Both the position numbers and the translations under genes were made by a program. From assembly GCF_023734775.1 (NCBI RefSeq), contig NZ_AP025735.1, positions 1-64,000 of the forward strand: a DNA stretch of 64,000 bases. The letters run 5' to 3'. The notes beneath the pieces were generated by a model, which did no database searches, was not told where the DNA came from, and saw only the letters and a list, made by a program, of their open reading frames with translations. Of the stretch, positions 48,707 to 57,992 are shown piece after piece (position 1 is the stretch's first letter; each line of letters begins with the position of its first letter). The stretch is from Nostoc cf. commune SO-36 (GTDB taxonomy: Bacteria; Cyanobacteriota; Cyanobacteriia; Cyanobacteriales; Nostocaceae).

Positions 48707-49792
48707 ATGATTAGCTCATTACGGCTGCTAAATTTTAAAGCATTTGAGAATCAATTAGTTGAATTCAAATCGCTTACCCTACTCTCTGGTTATAATAGCA
48801 CTGGTAAATCCTCTGTGTTGCAAGCACTATCACTGCTGCATCAATCTTACCAGCAAGGTTTACTACAAAGCAATGGTTTATTGCTCAATGGAAATTTGGT
48901 AAATATTGGCACAGCTAATGATGCTTTGTATGAAAATGCCAAACAAGACTATGTAGGATTTGAGCTTAGTTTAAAAAACGGAACTAAAGGAACATGGCAC
49001 TTTAAATACAACTCATTAGAAAGAGAAGCAGATTTTTTAGAGAGTGGATTCAACTCTGTTGATGCCGATGTTTATCAGTCAAGCATTTTTAGTAAAGAAT
49101 TTCATCACCTTCAATCAGAACGTGCAACAGTTGCATCAGGAATCTTAAATTACCAAAGGCGAGAACTTAGACAAATTGGTGCGCTTGGCGAATATACAGC
49201 ACATTTTCTCTACACTTATGGTGATCAACCAATCCCCATCGCCGAACTCGCTCACTCGCAAGCAAAATCAACAAATTTGCTAGACCAAGTTGAAGCATGG
49301 ATGGGAGAAATAAGTTCTGGCCTACGCATTCAAGTTGACGCACATCTAGATATGGATTTGGTTAACTTAAAATTTAGTGACCATATTGGATACGGCATTA
49401 CCTACGTTTTACCAATTATCGTGGCAATTCTAGCATCTAATCCAGGTGCATTAATTCTTATTGAACACCCAGAAACCGGACTCCACGCCCAAGCACAAAC
49501 AAAGCTGGGTAAGCTGTTAGCGCTGGCTGCTAACTGTGGCGTTCAAGTTGTGGTAGAAACTCATAGCGACCAGATTCTAAACGGTATTCGTCTTGCGGTG
49601 CATGGTGGTAAAATTGAGCCGACGGATGTGCAATTACATTACTTTCAACGTCACCACAACCAAGATCAAGCTTTTATTAAAGTTGTGTCACCACGCATTG
49701 ATAAAGACGGCAGAATTGACCGATGGCCTGATGGTTTCTTCGATGAGTGGGAAAACAGTTTAATAGTTTTATTAGAACCTGCAAAATCATAG
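48707..49792 (+). CDS. DUF3696-type AAA/ABC-like ATPase
   Basis: The start MISSLRLLNF at 48707 is preferred to an upstream TTG. The 361-residue protein is of the AAA15/OLD-like class: Walker A SGYNSTGKSSVLQA (about 27-40), Walker B with LILIEHPETGLHAQAQ (about 246-261), and the H-loop VVETHSDQILNGIR (about 286-299), followed by a DUF3696-like C-terminus. Such ATPases sense DNA ends or partners and often accompany nucleases in defence modules. Confidence 0.8.
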   Translation: MISSLRLLNFKAFENQLVEFKSLTLLSGYNSTGKSSVLQALSLLHQSYQQGLLQSNGLLLNGNLVNIGTANDALYENAKQDYVGFELSLKNGTKGTWHFKYNSLEREADFLESGFNSVDADVYQSSIFSKEFHHLQSERATVASGILNYQRRELRQIGALGEYTAHFLYTYGDQPIPIAELAHSQAKSTNLLDQVEAWMGEISSGLRIQVDAHLDMDLVNLKFSDHIGYGITYVLPIIVAILASNPGALILIEHPETGLHAQAQTKLGKLLALAANCGVQVVVETHSDQILNGIRLAVHGGKIEPTDVQLHYFQRHHNQDQAFIKVVSPRIDKDGRIDRWPDGFFDEWENSLIVLLEPAKS

Positions 49793-49886
49793 CTCGCTTC
49801 TGTTGCAAGTTGCGATCGCTCTCTTTTGCTCTAAAAATGAGGGTAATCGATCTACCGTTTTCCTCTAGCAATCGGGCGCTCGCTCA

Positions 49887-51338
49887 CTAATTAGGATTTA
49901 TTGACAAATTCTTCTCTCTTTTTTCAGAAATATTTAAGTAATAGCGAAGAGATGGATGTATGTAGTATTCGTTATAAGAAAGCGGATTAATTGATGGATC
50001 ATCGTAATAATAATAGAAATGTACCCCACCTCTTTGTTTTACTCTTGCTCCTCCTTGACGCTTAATACCAATAACACCCCATATAAATAGCTGACGTATT
50101 AACTCATTTGAATTTACATAAATATTTTTGTGTTTAGTGAAATCATTTAACTTACTTATCATCTCAGATTGAGATATTTTGTGAAGAGAACCGCTAAAGA
50201 TAGTTAGAATATCTTTAACATAAGGAACTTGGTGTTGGTATTCTATTATTAAATCTGTATATTTACTTTGGCTATATTTTTCTTGTTCCGCTAATCTCGT
50301 GTCATCTGGTTCAATTACAGTATGATTACTTCTGACTGCTATCTCAATGGCGAAACGGACAAAGGATATAATATCTCGCGGTCTTTTAAATGTTCTGTCA
50401 ATAATATATTTTTCTGCTGAAGCCTTACTTCGATAGTTTTTGTCTGAAAAAACCTTTTTCCAAATCTCTTGATTCGATTCTGAATCCCCAAGACCTAAAC
50501 TTACTCGAACCCGTTCACAAACTACATCTTTTAATTCATCAACGCTCCAGTTTAAAGTTTCTTCATTTTGTCTTAATTTATCTTGGTCATTAAAAAAAAG
50601 ACTATCGTATATATCCGACCTTAAAAAAACAGTAACAATGAGTTTATCAGTAAATGCAGCATTGATTTCATTTGCTGCCTTCAGTAGACCAATAATAAGG
50701 TTTTTGGACTCTTCTGAACCGTCCCAACTATCATCAAGTCTATCAATAATAATATGGACTTTTTTTTCTAATGGCCATTCTTTTAAGAGTAAACTTCTTA
50801 TCTCTTCTATTACTTTTAAGGGAATAGGTATTGCATTTACATCTCTAAGCTCGATAATAATTCCCTTAATTTTAACTCCACTTAAAATATTTTTAGCTTT
50901 ATTGACTAGATTCAAAAACCAATTCTCAGAATTTATTGTGTAAGCATCTCTCATATATTGAGAGTATTTAAATAACTCAGATTTTTTTAACAGTAAATTA
51001 GACTCATGTAGTTTACAAAGAACTGACGATAATAAGGTCATTTTCCAAGCATTGGTATGAGCTTGAGCTAATGAAATTCCTATTTCTTTGTAGTCTCTAA
51101 GCAAACTCCAAGAATATTGATCTGGAGTAATCGGTATTACAAGAGAACCCAAGGTTTCTAGCTCATCTTGCATTAAGCGGAAAATCGCTGATTTTCCAGA
51201 GCCTTTTCTACCAATCACAATTGTCTTTTTACCCGCTAATGCATTTTTATAGTTTGAAGTTTTCAAAAAATACTCTCGAAGCCGTTTGTCTTGTTCAGCC
51301 TCATCATTTCCGAGATCCACTTTTGACAAATCGAACAT
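49887..51338 (-). CDS. P-loop ATPase, Sll1717/KAP-like family
   Basis: A 483-residue ATPase with IVIGRKGSGKSAIFRL (Walker A, about residues 41-56), HIIIDRLDDSWDG (Walker B, about 192-204) and TVFLRSDIYDSL (sensor), then a winged-helix-like C-terminal region. This is the Sll1717-type family found in cyanobacterial defence loci. It is the most downstream gene of the minus-strand defence block and is followed by a convergent DUF3696 gene. Confidence 0.75.
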   Translation of the reverse strand: MFDLSKVDLGNDEAEQDKRLREYFLKTSNYKNALAGKKTIVIGRKGSGKSAIFRLMQDELETLGSLVIPITPDQYSWSLLRDYKEIGISLAQAHTNAWKMTLLSSVLCKLHESNLLLKKSELFKYSQYMRDAYTINSENWFLNLVNKAKNILSGVKIKGIIIELRDVNAIPIPLKVIEEIRSLLLKEWPLEKKVHIIIDRLDDSWDGSEESKNLIIGLLKAANEINAAFTDKLIVTVFLRSDIYDSLFFNDQDKLRQNEETLNWSVDELKDVVCERVRVSLGLGDSESNQEIWKKVFSDKNYRSKASAEKYIIDRTFKRPRDIISFVRFAIEIAVRSNHTVIEPDDTRLAEQEKYSQSKYTDLIIEYQHQVPYVKDILTIFSGSLHKISQSEMISKLNDFTKHKNIYVNSNELIRQLFIWGVIGIKRQGGARVKQRGGVHFYYYYDDPSINPLSYNEYYIHPSLRYYLNISEKREKNLSINPN

Positions 51339-51528
51339 AAAGCATCCTCATTCACAAGGTTTACAAAGAAAACTGGAATATTTTTCAATTGTGCCTTTTG
51401 CACTTGCATAATTATCGCAAATATAAGTCAAGTTAAATGCGATCGCCCACTTTCGGCATCAGTTGGGTTAGTGGTGACGGTGTTTGAGGGGATAGATGGG
51501 GTGCAAGGGGCGATCACTTAATATATTT
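51339..51528. other. Intergenic spacer
   Basis: About 190 bp between two minus-strand genes, with one HIP1 site; a separate promoter for the Sll1717-type gene is likely here. Confidence 0.3.
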
Positions 51529-52263
51529 TTAAACTCCCTCTTGCCAGCCTTCTATTCCCGCTATTAGAACATTCACTAAAGGATGATCGACGGCTTCTTT
51601 AAAAGCTTCTTTACCAGCAAGTTTTAATGCTCCTAGCACTCTTGCCTTTAAAGTCGGATCATTTTCAATTTGATTTATTGCTTTCTCTACTACAGTTGCT
51701 TTTTCTACTAAACTAGTAGTGGGATAGCTTTGCTCTAATTGTTTTAAAATCTGCTGAATTTCTGCGGCAGATTTAGCTAAATTTTGTTGAATAGCATAGT
51801 TATGTGTGACATCGCCTGTGTAATCACGTCCTGCAACGCCACCACCGATATTAGCACCCTGAAAATCATTATTTTGAATATTCGACATAGATTTATTTAT
51901 AGCAACATTTTTAATGTTTAAACTGAGATTTTGAATCATGGCAGGGAAATAATTAGTGGGTTCATGTGGTTTTTTAATAGCAGCTTCTACTTCACACACA
52001 CCTTGATGTGTGATAGTTATATAAGCTGAACCACCATACATTGCATACAGACTACCCAATGGCTTAATTAAACTTTGGTTTTCTAAATATTCTAAAATAT
52101 GTAATAGTTCTTTACTACATACACCAGTGTTATTACAAATAGAATTGGTGTCTGTTGCTATATCTTTATCGCCTTTAGTCTCAAAATAAATAAGTTTTAA
52201 AACTTTAAATCTTTTTGCGTCCTGCTCAATAACATAGTTATAATCTATTTCTATATCACTCAT
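51529..52263 (-). CDS. Winged-helix protein with Gly/Asn repeat motif
   Basis: A 244-residue protein. Residues about 15-95 form a winged-helix-like region. Residues about 120-150 carry the Gly/Asn-rich segment with NNDFQGANIGGGVAGRDYTG. The C-terminal part has a helical bundle and a hydrophobic end (NVLIAGIEGWQEG). The Gly/Asn segment has the same layout as that in the adjacent AbiTii protein, suggesting that the two products interact. Confidence 0.55.
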   Translation of the reverse strand: MSDIEIDYNYVIEQDAKRFKVLKLIYFETKGDKDIATDTNSICNNTGVCSKELLHILEYLENQSLIKPLGSLYAMYGGSAYITITHQGVCEVEAAIKKPHEPTNYFPAMIQNLSLNIKNVAINKSMSNIQNNDFQGANIGGGVAGRDYTGDVTHNYAIQQNLAKSAAEIQQILKQLEQSYPTTSLVEKATVVEKAINQIENDPTLKARVLGALKLAGKEAFKEAVDHPLVNVLIAGIEGWQEGV

Positions 52264-52473
52264 CTCTTTTCAAACCTCTAAGCATTGGGAGAGCGATCGC
52301 AATTGAAAAGTTTTATGATCTTGGGCTTGAGCATGAGTAGCTGCTAAACGGGTGCATCCTAGTTTTTATTTTGCGTCTAGAGAATAAAATCATAATCCCG
52401 GTAGAGTGGAGGGTTTGACAATTAGTACTTTTGCTCCAGTCGAAAAAGTGGGATGATCCCCTGCTAAACTAAT

Positions 52474-53532
52474 TTAACTAATCAGGTTAATACCCAATCT
52501 CTCTGCAATTGCAGATACCGCATTGGCAAAAGTAGCAACATCTTTACCAATACTCCAAAGAGCGAATAATGCAGATTTTAACCTTCCAGGTTTAGTAGGA
52601 GTAATAATTTCAGACTTTAAGGTTTCTAGAGAATCAACAGCTACATCCTGATTGTCGGATGGAAGAGATTTTAACTGTTGATGCAATAATTCTGTTAGTT
52701 TAATAATTTCATTTATGTCAGAATTGGTGTGCTGAGTGAATGTATTGGTGAGATTTCCATTAATATTGCCCCCAGCTACTACACCATTGATATCAGAACC
52801 ACCTATGATGCCGCTAGCGTCACGACCAGCCTGAATGTTGGTTGAATAATTCTCAGACACAGTTACCCCTTTAAATGAAGTTATATTTTTTGAATTATGA
52901 TTTAATTGAAACTCGTTATTTACTTGAAGAATACATTCATTAAATATCTGATTTACAACTTTCTCAGGAACTGCCTTTTGACCTAATTTGACTTCACCTG
53001 CATTAGGAGCAATTCTTTCAATTTCTAAGACAAATTCTAAAATTCTAGTTTTTATAGTATCTATAATACCTACAACAGCATTCACGCCTACCATACGCCA
53101 TGCTGTAACACATACCATATTTTCATATACTTCTGGCTGTATCAGCATAATAAGATTCGCTGACCAGGGAAGCCTAAGTATAGTACTACTTGCATTGTCA
53201 ATTAGACTTTCTATGTTACTAATACTTTGAAGAAAACAAAGAGTAGTTAGATTTTCTCTAAAATCTTCTGGTAGACATAGAGATGGAATAGGGCCATTTT
53301 TAATCCGACTGCCAAATAAGCCAATAAAGTCACCAACAGACTCAACGTTTCTAAAAACCCTGTATTCTGGACAAGTATCAATTGATTGATATCCTTTTAA
53401 TTCCTGATCAACCCAATCTTTAAATGCTTTGTGGTCTAAACGTGCTGCCAAAATTTTACATTTTCGCAATATATCAGATATCTTAAAATCTGGGTTTGTA
53501 GTAGCTTCTTGAATTTCCCTTAGTAAACTCAT
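52474..53532 (-). CDS. AbiTii-domain protein
   Basis: A 352-residue protein whose N-terminal about 190 residues match the AbiTii layout (SLLREIQEATTNPDFKISDI then KCKILAARLDHKAFKDWVDQ and ELKGYQS), a domain seen in abortive-infection systems. Residues about 215-265 contain the Gly/Asn repeats AGRDASGIIGGSDINGVVAG and GNINGNLTN. The C-terminal segment (LKSALFALWSIGKDVATFAN) is hydrophobic-helical and might insert into membranes. Lies next to a protein with the same repeat type. Confidence 0.65.
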   Translation of the reverse strand: MSLLREIQEATTNPDFKISDILRKCKILAARLDHKAFKDWVDQELKGYQSIDTCPEYRVFRNVESVGDFIGLFGSRIKNGPIPSLCLPEDFRENLTTLCFLQSISNIESLIDNASSTILRLPWSANLIMLIQPEVYENMVCVTAWRMVGVNAVVGIIDTIKTRILEFVLEIERIAPNAGEVKLGQKAVPEKVVNQIFNECILQVNNEFQLNHNSKNITSFKGVTVSENYSTNIQAGRDASGIIGGSDINGVVAGGNINGNLTNTFTQHTNSDINEIIKLTELLHQQLKSLPSDNQDVAVDSLETLKSEIITPTKPGRLKSALFALWSIGKDVATFANAVSAIAERLGINLIS

Positions 53533-53604
53533 TAAATTTTTTCGCTCAGTCTAGTAGTTTGCTAAAAATGAGAGATGCGATCGCATGATCTGCAAAAACC
53601 ACAG

Positions 53605-54939
53605 CTAAGTCTGTATTGCGCTTTTGGCAAACTTCTGAAGGATTCTAGAGCTAGGATGATCAGCCAGAGAGACAAGCTTGTTTGCTAAAGCAACAGGAAT
53701 GAGAGAGTTGTCGTACATATCGCACTTTAGCTTCTCAACGTTGGTTAAAATTGCACTCAAGTTTTGGAAGTCTGCCTCTTTGGGATTTGTCATATTCCTT
53801 GAAGTTGGTAAAGAAACAACGTACATCCCACCTGCCAAGGTCTTAAAAATCAGCTTGTTGCTATAGTAAGTTGTAGAACCATAAGGTGTTGTTGGGTCAG
53901 CTTTGCCAGGAAGAATGTACTTGTAGATGTAATCATTATTCAGAATTAGGACAGTTCCATTTGCAAGCTTTTCAGAGATTTCATCGGCGTGTTCTACAAA
54001 GGCTCCACTCTTTTCCAATCCAGCTAGGTATAAGTTGTGATGTTTAAAGAGAAAGTTGACAAGCGATCGCATTGGACGGTGCATATTTGCTGTTTGTCCA
54101 AAAAAGGCAAGTGGCCCATCCTTGACAAACAAGATTTCCTCTAGTAATGCTGGCTTTATCTTAAGAATGAGTCGAATGAGGTGAACTAGGATAATCTGCT
54201 CTAAGGTAGTTATCAAATATCCTAAAATGCCTCCAGCACCTAACTCTTCATCGATAGCTTCATGTAGCCGAAATACATCTGTTAGAAAAATCTCAGCCCT
54301 GCAATGATTACAGAAAAAGGTATGGTCTTTTGTCATGTCTCCCAGATTAAGGGGAATACCTGTACTTCCACAAACTGGACAACTTGCTAAGTTCCAAGTT
54401 GGTAAACTTACATCATATTCCTGAAAGATAAACCATCTTAGTGTTGCAATCAATTCTTCATTGTCCACCTTCTGGCAGAAAAAGTTATGAATAGTTTTAC
54501 GTACTGAGTTTACAAGTGTACTTTCATTTTTAAATTGGATATTGCGAACAGGCAGAGTTAGTTTTAAACGTTGAATCTGTTTTAACTTCGCCATATCATC
54601 TGGGTCTATGAAAGGCTGTTTAGCAAGTCCATCAAGATCATCAATGCTAAAAATGAGCGCCCCGATTTGACAAAAGCAGACAGTTGACGAAGGAAAGCCT
54701 GTTTGTACAGCTACCTCAGTATAACCCCCATCAATGGCAACAACATTACGTATCGGATTTTTAGCTACAGGCTGATAAATTAAGCGATCGCAGTCATCAA
54801 GCGTAACTTCTGAAGCAAACTTAGGAAGATTACACTGCTTAAGAAACTCCTGTAGCGATTGGTCATTAATTATATGACTATGTGCAGACTTGCTGGCATA
54901 CTCATTAGGTCGCCGTCCACGCTTGCTTGTATATCCCAT
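53605..54939 (-). CDS. NurA-domain nuclease
   Basis: A 444-residue protein with the NurA fold: VVAIDGGYTEVAV (Asp70, Glu75), later a CxxC pair (CPVCGSTG, FFCNHCRAE) and FVKDGPLAFFGQT with the second acidic site. NurA is a 5'-3' nuclease that works with the HerA translocase in DNA end resection and in several defence systems. It follows the HerA-like gene by 15 bp. The zinc-finger insertion is unusual relative to archaeal NurA. Confidence 0.8.
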   Translation of the reverse strand: MGYTSKRGRRPNEYASKSAHSHIINDQSLQEFLKQCNLPKFASEVTLDDCDRLIYQPVAKNPIRNVVAIDGGYTEVAVQTGFPSSTVCFCQIGALIFSIDDLDGLAKQPFIDPDDMAKLKQIQRLKLTLPVRNIQFKNESTLVNSVRKTIHNFFCQKVDNEELIATLRWFIFQEYDVSLPTWNLASCPVCGSTGIPLNLGDMTKDHTFFCNHCRAEIFLTDVFRLHEAIDEELGAGGILGYLITTLEQIILVHLIRLILKIKPALLEEILFVKDGPLAFFGQTANMHRPMRSLVNFLFKHHNLYLAGLEKSGAFVEHADEISEKLANGTVLILNNDYIYKYILPGKADPTTPYGSTTYYSNKLIFKTLAGGMYVVSLPTSRNMTNPKEADFQNLSAILTNVEKLKCDMYDNSLIPVALANKLVSLADHPSSRILQKFAKSAIQT

Positions 54940-54954
54940 AAACTACGTGCTTTC

Positions 54955-56976
54955 CTAGATTTTAGAGAAACGGTCAATTTGAGTAGGAACTACGAAGGCA
55001 TTTGAGTATGTTTTCATACGTACAAAACCTTTATCACTATCCGCACTAAACCTGACTAAAGATTCAGTAAAGTCTCCAAAGTCGTAATACTTTTTAATTT
55101 CTTTTGTCTCGTCCTCGTTATTTAAGTGGGCAATAAACCAATTTTGAGTATTTTTAAGAATGTTGGAGCTAATTGAACTCACTTCTTGAGTAGCATAAAT
55201 TAAGCCAAGATTGAGTTTTGCACCTTCCTTTGCAATCCGGTTATATACTTGGCTTAAGTCCTTATCATTCTGTTTAGGGAAAAGATTATGAGCTTCTTCA
55301 AAGTAAAATTGAACGAAGTTATTGGGTGTATTTTGAATGAAGCGATTCATTGCATCTGCAAAAATTTTGCGGCAAATACGCTCGGAATATAAACGCTGAA
55401 TTTCTGGATTGCCTTGTGACAAGTCTACGATGATAATCTGACCCTTGCGAAGTTCCTCAATAATTTCTTCCTCAAAGGGTTTACCCCCTGTTTCTGTATG
55501 AAGGTTAGCAATATCTCTCAGTTTGATATAGCCACTGATTGTAGCATTACCCTTTGGCTTTGATTTACGCGTTAAGAAAACAAGTAATGCCTTCAAATCT
55601 TCTTCAGCCCACTCCCGCCCTTTCTTACTTTGATAATCTGTAAAGAATGGGTCATTATAGTTTTCCCAAATGGTTTTAAACCATTCACTGGCTTCTTCCA
55701 AAGTGATCCCGTTTTTAGGATTAAGACTTCCATCAGTCTTAACCATCTTGTTGAGTGTATCCTCACCGGGAAAATTCACGGTGAAGTTATTTGGAGGCTT
55801 AAATCCTGCCTTATACAGGCAACACCAGTAAGCTGCTTTTTTTCTCTCATACCGTGTAATTGCAGAAAAATCTGTTTTATCCCTTGGTTCTTCAAGATCA
55901 ATTGATAAGAAGCTTTTTACATAATCAGCAGTTTCGAGTTCTAAGTGGCTTCGTATCAATTCAAATCCCGATTCTATATCTCTATAAAAATTTACCTTCA
56001 TCACTTTGAAGCTATCTTTATTGAGAGTGCTGTACCGGATAGTTCGCTCTTTATATATTTCAAATATAGCTGTACCTTCATCCTGCATATTTGCATTTGC
56101 ATACTCACCATTGATGTCAAATATAATTTGACCGACTGGATACTTTGGTAAACCATCTTCAGTTAAAGGTTCTAAGTTCGCTACAGCACTTCCATTTAAC
56201 TTACCGTTGATTCCATGACCTGCCTTATCGCTCATCAAAACAGTAGCTTGAATAACCTTTTTAACTGTATTTGACTTACCTGTACGGGTCATTCCAAATA
56301 GAGCAGTACGTTTACCAAGAAAGTCTTTTGGACTTACGAAAACAGGTACATCATCTTCCTGTGCTTGGAAGCGAAGGCTAGAGCTATAGCGAACCTTGCC
56401 AATTTTGATATCAGTTGGCTTACCTGTGATGCCCTCTTCACGGAAGTTGACTATAAGTTCTAATACGTCTGGATTTGGCTTAATGACCCTATAGTGATGG
56501 GCGCTATAAAAGTTTTCAACATCAGCGCCAAAACGTGTACATCCTTTATCGTCCTTATAAAATGTTCCTAAAATTCTGCATTCCAGCCCAGAGAAACTAA
56601 ATTCATATTTTGTGTAGCTATCTAATTGACTTTCTTTACCACTTGTCTTTAAGTTATCTTTATAATATTCAACCATTGAACTGATGACATCATTATCAGT
56701 AGGTAACTTCGCTGGTTTCACAACCCTAAGAAGTAATACCTCAGAAACATCAACCTCATTTTCATTTTCGTAATAAGCTAATAAAAAAGACCCTTGGGGA
56801 ACTCCTTTAGCTTTTAGCTTCCAAGAGTCAGCAACTAAAATATATGCTTTTTCATAATCAATGTGAAATGGACGACCAATAAAAATTCCAGTTTCTATAT
56901 CACCTGTACTACTATTTTTTTTAAATAAATCAACAGATGCAATTTTTGATATTATATTGGTAAAACTTAGTGTCAT
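54955..56976 (-). CDS. HerA-family ATPase
   Basis: A 673-residue hexameric-type translocase. The N-terminal about 200 residues are a beta-barrel-like region (HAS domain); Walker A is LFGMTRTGKSNTVKK (about 226-240), followed by IIFDINGEYANA; Walker B is FYFEEAHNLFP (about 559), and the C-terminus has IYATQEVSSISSNI. It forms a pair with the NurA nuclease. Regulated probably by the XRE protein encoded next door (57034-57282). Confidence 0.85.
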   Translation of the reverse strand: MTLSFTNIISKIASVDLFKKNSSTGDIETGIFIGRPFHIDYEKAYILVADSWKLKAKGVPQGSFLLAYYENENEVDVSEVLLLRVVKPAKLPTDNDVISSMVEYYKDNLKTSGKESQLDSYTKYEFSFSGLECRILGTFYKDDKGCTRFGADVENFYSAHHYRVIKPNPDVLELIVNFREEGITGKPTDIKIGKVRYSSSLRFQAQEDDVPVFVSPKDFLGKRTALFGMTRTGKSNTVKKVIQATVLMSDKAGHGINGKLNGSAVANLEPLTEDGLPKYPVGQIIFDINGEYANANMQDEGTAIFEIYKERTIRYSTLNKDSFKVMKVNFYRDIESGFELIRSHLELETADYVKSFLSIDLEEPRDKTDFSAITRYERKKAAYWCCLYKAGFKPPNNFTVNFPGEDTLNKMVKTDGSLNPKNGITLEEASEWFKTIWENYNDPFFTDYQSKKGREWAEEDLKALLVFLTRKSKPKGNATISGYIKLRDIANLHTETGGKPFEEEIIEELRKGQIIIVDLSQGNPEIQRLYSERICRKIFADAMNRFIQNTPNNFVQFYFEEAHNLFPKQNDKDLSQVYNRIAKEGAKLNLGLIYATQEVSSISSNILKNTQNWFIAHLNNEDETKEIKKYYDFGDFTESLVRFSADSDKGFVRMKTYSNAFVVPTQIDRFSKI

Positions 56977-57033
56977 TGATAATTTCCTTTGAAAATTACT
57001 GCTTTTATCACCAAATATTGAAGAAAATATTGG

Positions 57034-57282
57034 TTAATTTGCCAAATACTTCTCCAACAAATCCTTACCTTGATCGCCCATGTGAAGCAGCTGTGCCTCA
57101 ATCTTTTCCGTTGCTAGCGGCGATGGTTTAGAGCGTCCATTCTCCCATCGGTTGATTGTTGGGTAAGTGACACCTAAAGTAGCTGCAAACTGTTCTTGCG
57201 TTAGCCCAGTCAAAAGCCTGAGTTCACGAATGAGCTTGCCAACTTCTGGCTGGTTGATGACTAGGGGCTTTTTTCTGACCAT
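57034..57282 (-). CDS. XRE-family helix-turn-helix regulator
   Basis: An 82-residue protein with a Cro/C1-type helix-turn-helix at residues about 15-60 (LIRELRLLTGLTQEQFAATL, then TYPTINRWENGRSKP). First gene of the defence operon that continues with HerA and NurA, so probably its controller. Confidence 0.8.
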   Translation of the reverse strand: MVRKKPLVINQPEVGKLIRELRLLTGLTQEQFAATLGVTYPTINRWENGRSKPSPLATEKIEAQLLHMGDQGKDLLEKYLAN

Positions 57283-57543
57283 CTAGCTTCTGAACTCAAA
57301 TAACAAACTTGATGTAAGACTTGATATATCATCTGACATATTTTAACTACATCAAGGCTGGTGCGCTCTCCGCAAATACTCGGAAATTTTTTGGGCTTAA
57401 CAAGATTCAATCCAGTTTTGTTCAACTCAAAAGGTATAGAATGCCATAACTTCGTTAAGCTGCGCGGAGCGCATCCATACATCTGCTTCATTTTACATCC
57501 CCAATTATTGAGAATTCTGATTATTTAAACAGATTTGTTTGAG

Positions 57544-57763
57544 CTAACAGTTTGCGAAAATGCCCTGACTTGGCGTTAGTAAATTATCTGGATCGTAACG
57601 TCGCTTTGCATTTCCCAAATTTCCCCAAACTCGACCAGAATGCTGCTGCCAATCCTTTTTGGAAAAGGGAATAGCATTTACGGAATATTTGTAACCACCC
57701 AAGTCACGGTTTTGCTCAAATAGTTTGCGATTATCATTGAGCGATCGCCCATAAAATTCTTAG
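57544..57763 (-). pseudogene. C-terminal remnant of an FAD-linked oxidoreductase
   Basis: The frame (read on the minus strand) contains NDNRKLFEQNRDLGGYKYSV, then SGRVWGNLGNAKRRYDPDNL and LTPSQGIF before a stop. The KRRYDPDNLLTP-GQGIF ending is typical of berberine-bridge-type FAD oxidoreductases. The rest of the gene is missing; the break coincides with a copy of the TTCTTAGAGG word (57757-57766). Confidence 0.6.
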
Positions 57764-57989
57764 AGGCAAAGTTGCCAAATAGCGATGATACAGAGTACCC
57801 AATCGAAGCGATCGCTTGGGTGAACTGAATAAACTGGTGCTATACCGAAGATTCCCAACTAGATAGACTTCTTGAACCGTAGGCATCGCTATTCTCTATA
57901 ATTTTATAGTACATAAATACTATAAAAGCTCACCCTATAACTTTTCCAACAGTGACTATCGAGTATAATAGCTGCGCCGTTTCCTGAAA
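57764..57989. other. Spacer before recD2
   Basis: Short repeat-rich gap with a HIP1 site (57809) and a CCGTAGGCATCGCT repeat copy (57879-57892). The promoter of the helicase gene must lie here; none is obvious. Confidence 0.3.
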
Positions 57990-57992
57990 GTG

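Noticed and set aside
57261-57491. 76-codon minus-strand frame upstream of the XRE gene
   Set aside because: It overlaps the regulator's start, contains repeat-derived sequence and no recognisable motif.
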